Positions 63,541-64,000 of a stretch of 64,000 nt of DNA are shown here, one piece after another (position 1 is the stretch's first letter; each line of letters starts with the position of its first letter). The notes under the pieces were generated by a model that saw only the letters and a program-made list of their open reading frames with translations, searched no databases and had not been told where the DNA came from. Both the position numbers and the translations under genes were made by a program. Origin of the DNA: SG8-40 sp963792855 (GTDB lineage Bacteria > Pseudomonadota > Gammaproteobacteria > Burkholderiales > Eutrophovitaceae); contig CAWBXZ010000018.1 of NCBI GenBank assembly GCA_963792855.1, positions 62,001-126,000 of the forward strand, written 5' to 3'.

Positions 63541-64000
63541 CGCGCGAGAAGGATCACGCCGGATACGGTCACGCTCATGCGCGTTGTTCCGCCGCTGAAC
63601 TCGGGCCTGACCCCATTCGCGTCTGAGGCCATCGCTGCCATCATCGGCCGCACTGGCGAGTCACCACCCTGGCTCATGACGCTGGCCTCCGCCACCTCGA
63701 ATTCCATCGCACCAAAACTCTTTGCAGTTTTGCGCGCCTTCGCCAGAAATGCCGCAATGGCTTCATCGGACAACACGGCTTCTACGGTTTCGCGCAATTC
63801 GGAGGACACAAAGAACTCGATGCGCGATAGCTGCATGTTGCTGGAAGCGGACGCGATCCCCGCCGATGCCTTTGCAAAGTCCTTGCTCTCGACGAGAATC
63901 TCACCGCGTGCGCGCCAGCCCGTGATCGTGCCCTTGTCGCTAACCGGAAAGGTGCGGAAGTTTCCCGTGCGTACGCGCAAACTGCCGTCTTCCTGAAGCT
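63537..64000 (-). CDS. SIMPL (DUF541) domain protein, C-terminal part
   Basis: Reads off the right edge; the visible ~154 residues are the C-terminal half of a SIMPL-domain protein (TGWRARGEILVESKDFAKASAGIA, EFFVSSELRETVEAVLSDEA, FEVAEASVMSQGGD). SIMPL proteins are mostly periplasmic or membrane-associated with unclear roles. The open frame continues upstream of the first internal TTG at 63980 with no stop, so the true start lies outside. Its TAG stop at 63537-63539 lies in the MITE end. Confidence 0.85.
   Translation of the reverse strand, partial: LQEDGSLRVRTGNFRTFPVSDKGTITGWRARGEILVESKDFAKASAGIASASSNMQLSRIEFFVSSELRETVEAVLSDEAIAAFLAKARKTAKSFGAMEFEVAEASVMSQGGDSPVRPMMAAMASDANGVRPEFSGGTTRMSVTVSGVILLAR

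Overview
The window is a G+C-rich bacterial chromosome segment, close-packed with short intergenic gaps. The mix of genes (TRAP transporter, many acyl-CoA dehydrogenases/ligases/SDRs, GlcG, TauD/TfdA dioxygenase, NnrU, ExbB-ExbD-TonB, RF3, RecQ, a Fur-type promoter) fits a heterotrophic Betaproteobacterium, probably Burkholderiales-like. The lineage is inferred from gene content only. No rRNA, tRNA, CRISPR array or prophage was found.

Layout. 0.2-9.4 kb: metabolic and stress genes (DapA-superfamily aldolase, FKBP lipoprotein, NIPSNAP, acyl-CoA ligase, VOC, GlcG, amidase, hemerythrin, NnrU). 9.4-10.9 kb: a less G+C-rich accessory patch that looks like a short run of integron gene cassettes without an integrase (small membrane protein, HicA-HicB toxin-antitoxin, DUF2202 ferritin-like protein, one good attC-like site). 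10.9-20 kb: DNA glycosylase, GFA enzyme, enoyl-CoA hydratase, TspO, cold-shock/DUF1294 fusion, RecQ and a large DUF3592 protein; three of these genes carry one frameshift each. 20.1-23.6 kb: a 190-bp tandem repeat that re-iterates the start of an SDR gene, then SDR, thioesterase, esterase and a second SDR. 23.9-29.4 kb: envelope proteins, MDR reductase, hydrolase, TauD-like dioxygenase. 29.7-33.5 kb: histidine kinase followed directly by a Ser/Thr kinase fused to two receiver domains. 33.5-41 kb: acyl-CoA dehydrogenase, Na+/H+ antiporter, zinc-ribbon protein, MFS carrier, FAH-type hydratase, lipoprotein. 41-44 kb: family 3 binding protein and ExbB-ExbD-TonB. 44-49 kb: TRAP transporter and a divergent aminotransferase. 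49-52.6 kb: RF3 and a CNNM/CBS membrane protein. 52.6-60 kb: acyl-CoA catabolic cluster (SDR, APH-like kinase, quinone oxidoreductase, frameshifted acyl-CoA ligase, acyl-CoA dehydrogenase, thiolase). 60-64 kb: a zincin-like protein; a predicted Fur-controlled operon of a flavinylated FMN-binding protein, ApbE flavin transferase and a cytochrome-b-like membrane protein; a short palindromic MITE-like element; and a SIMPL-domain gene running off the right edge.

Most unusual parts: the Fur-promoter/FMN-bind/ApbE/cytochrome operon (likely an iron-responsive extracytoplasmic flavin electron-transfer system), the tandem re-iteration of the SDR 5' end, the integrase-less cassette patch, the kinase-receiver hybrid pair, and the MITE whose CTAG ends supply the stop codons of both neighbouring genes. 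Four otherwise intact genes are each broken by one small indel, which may be sequencing error rather than decay.
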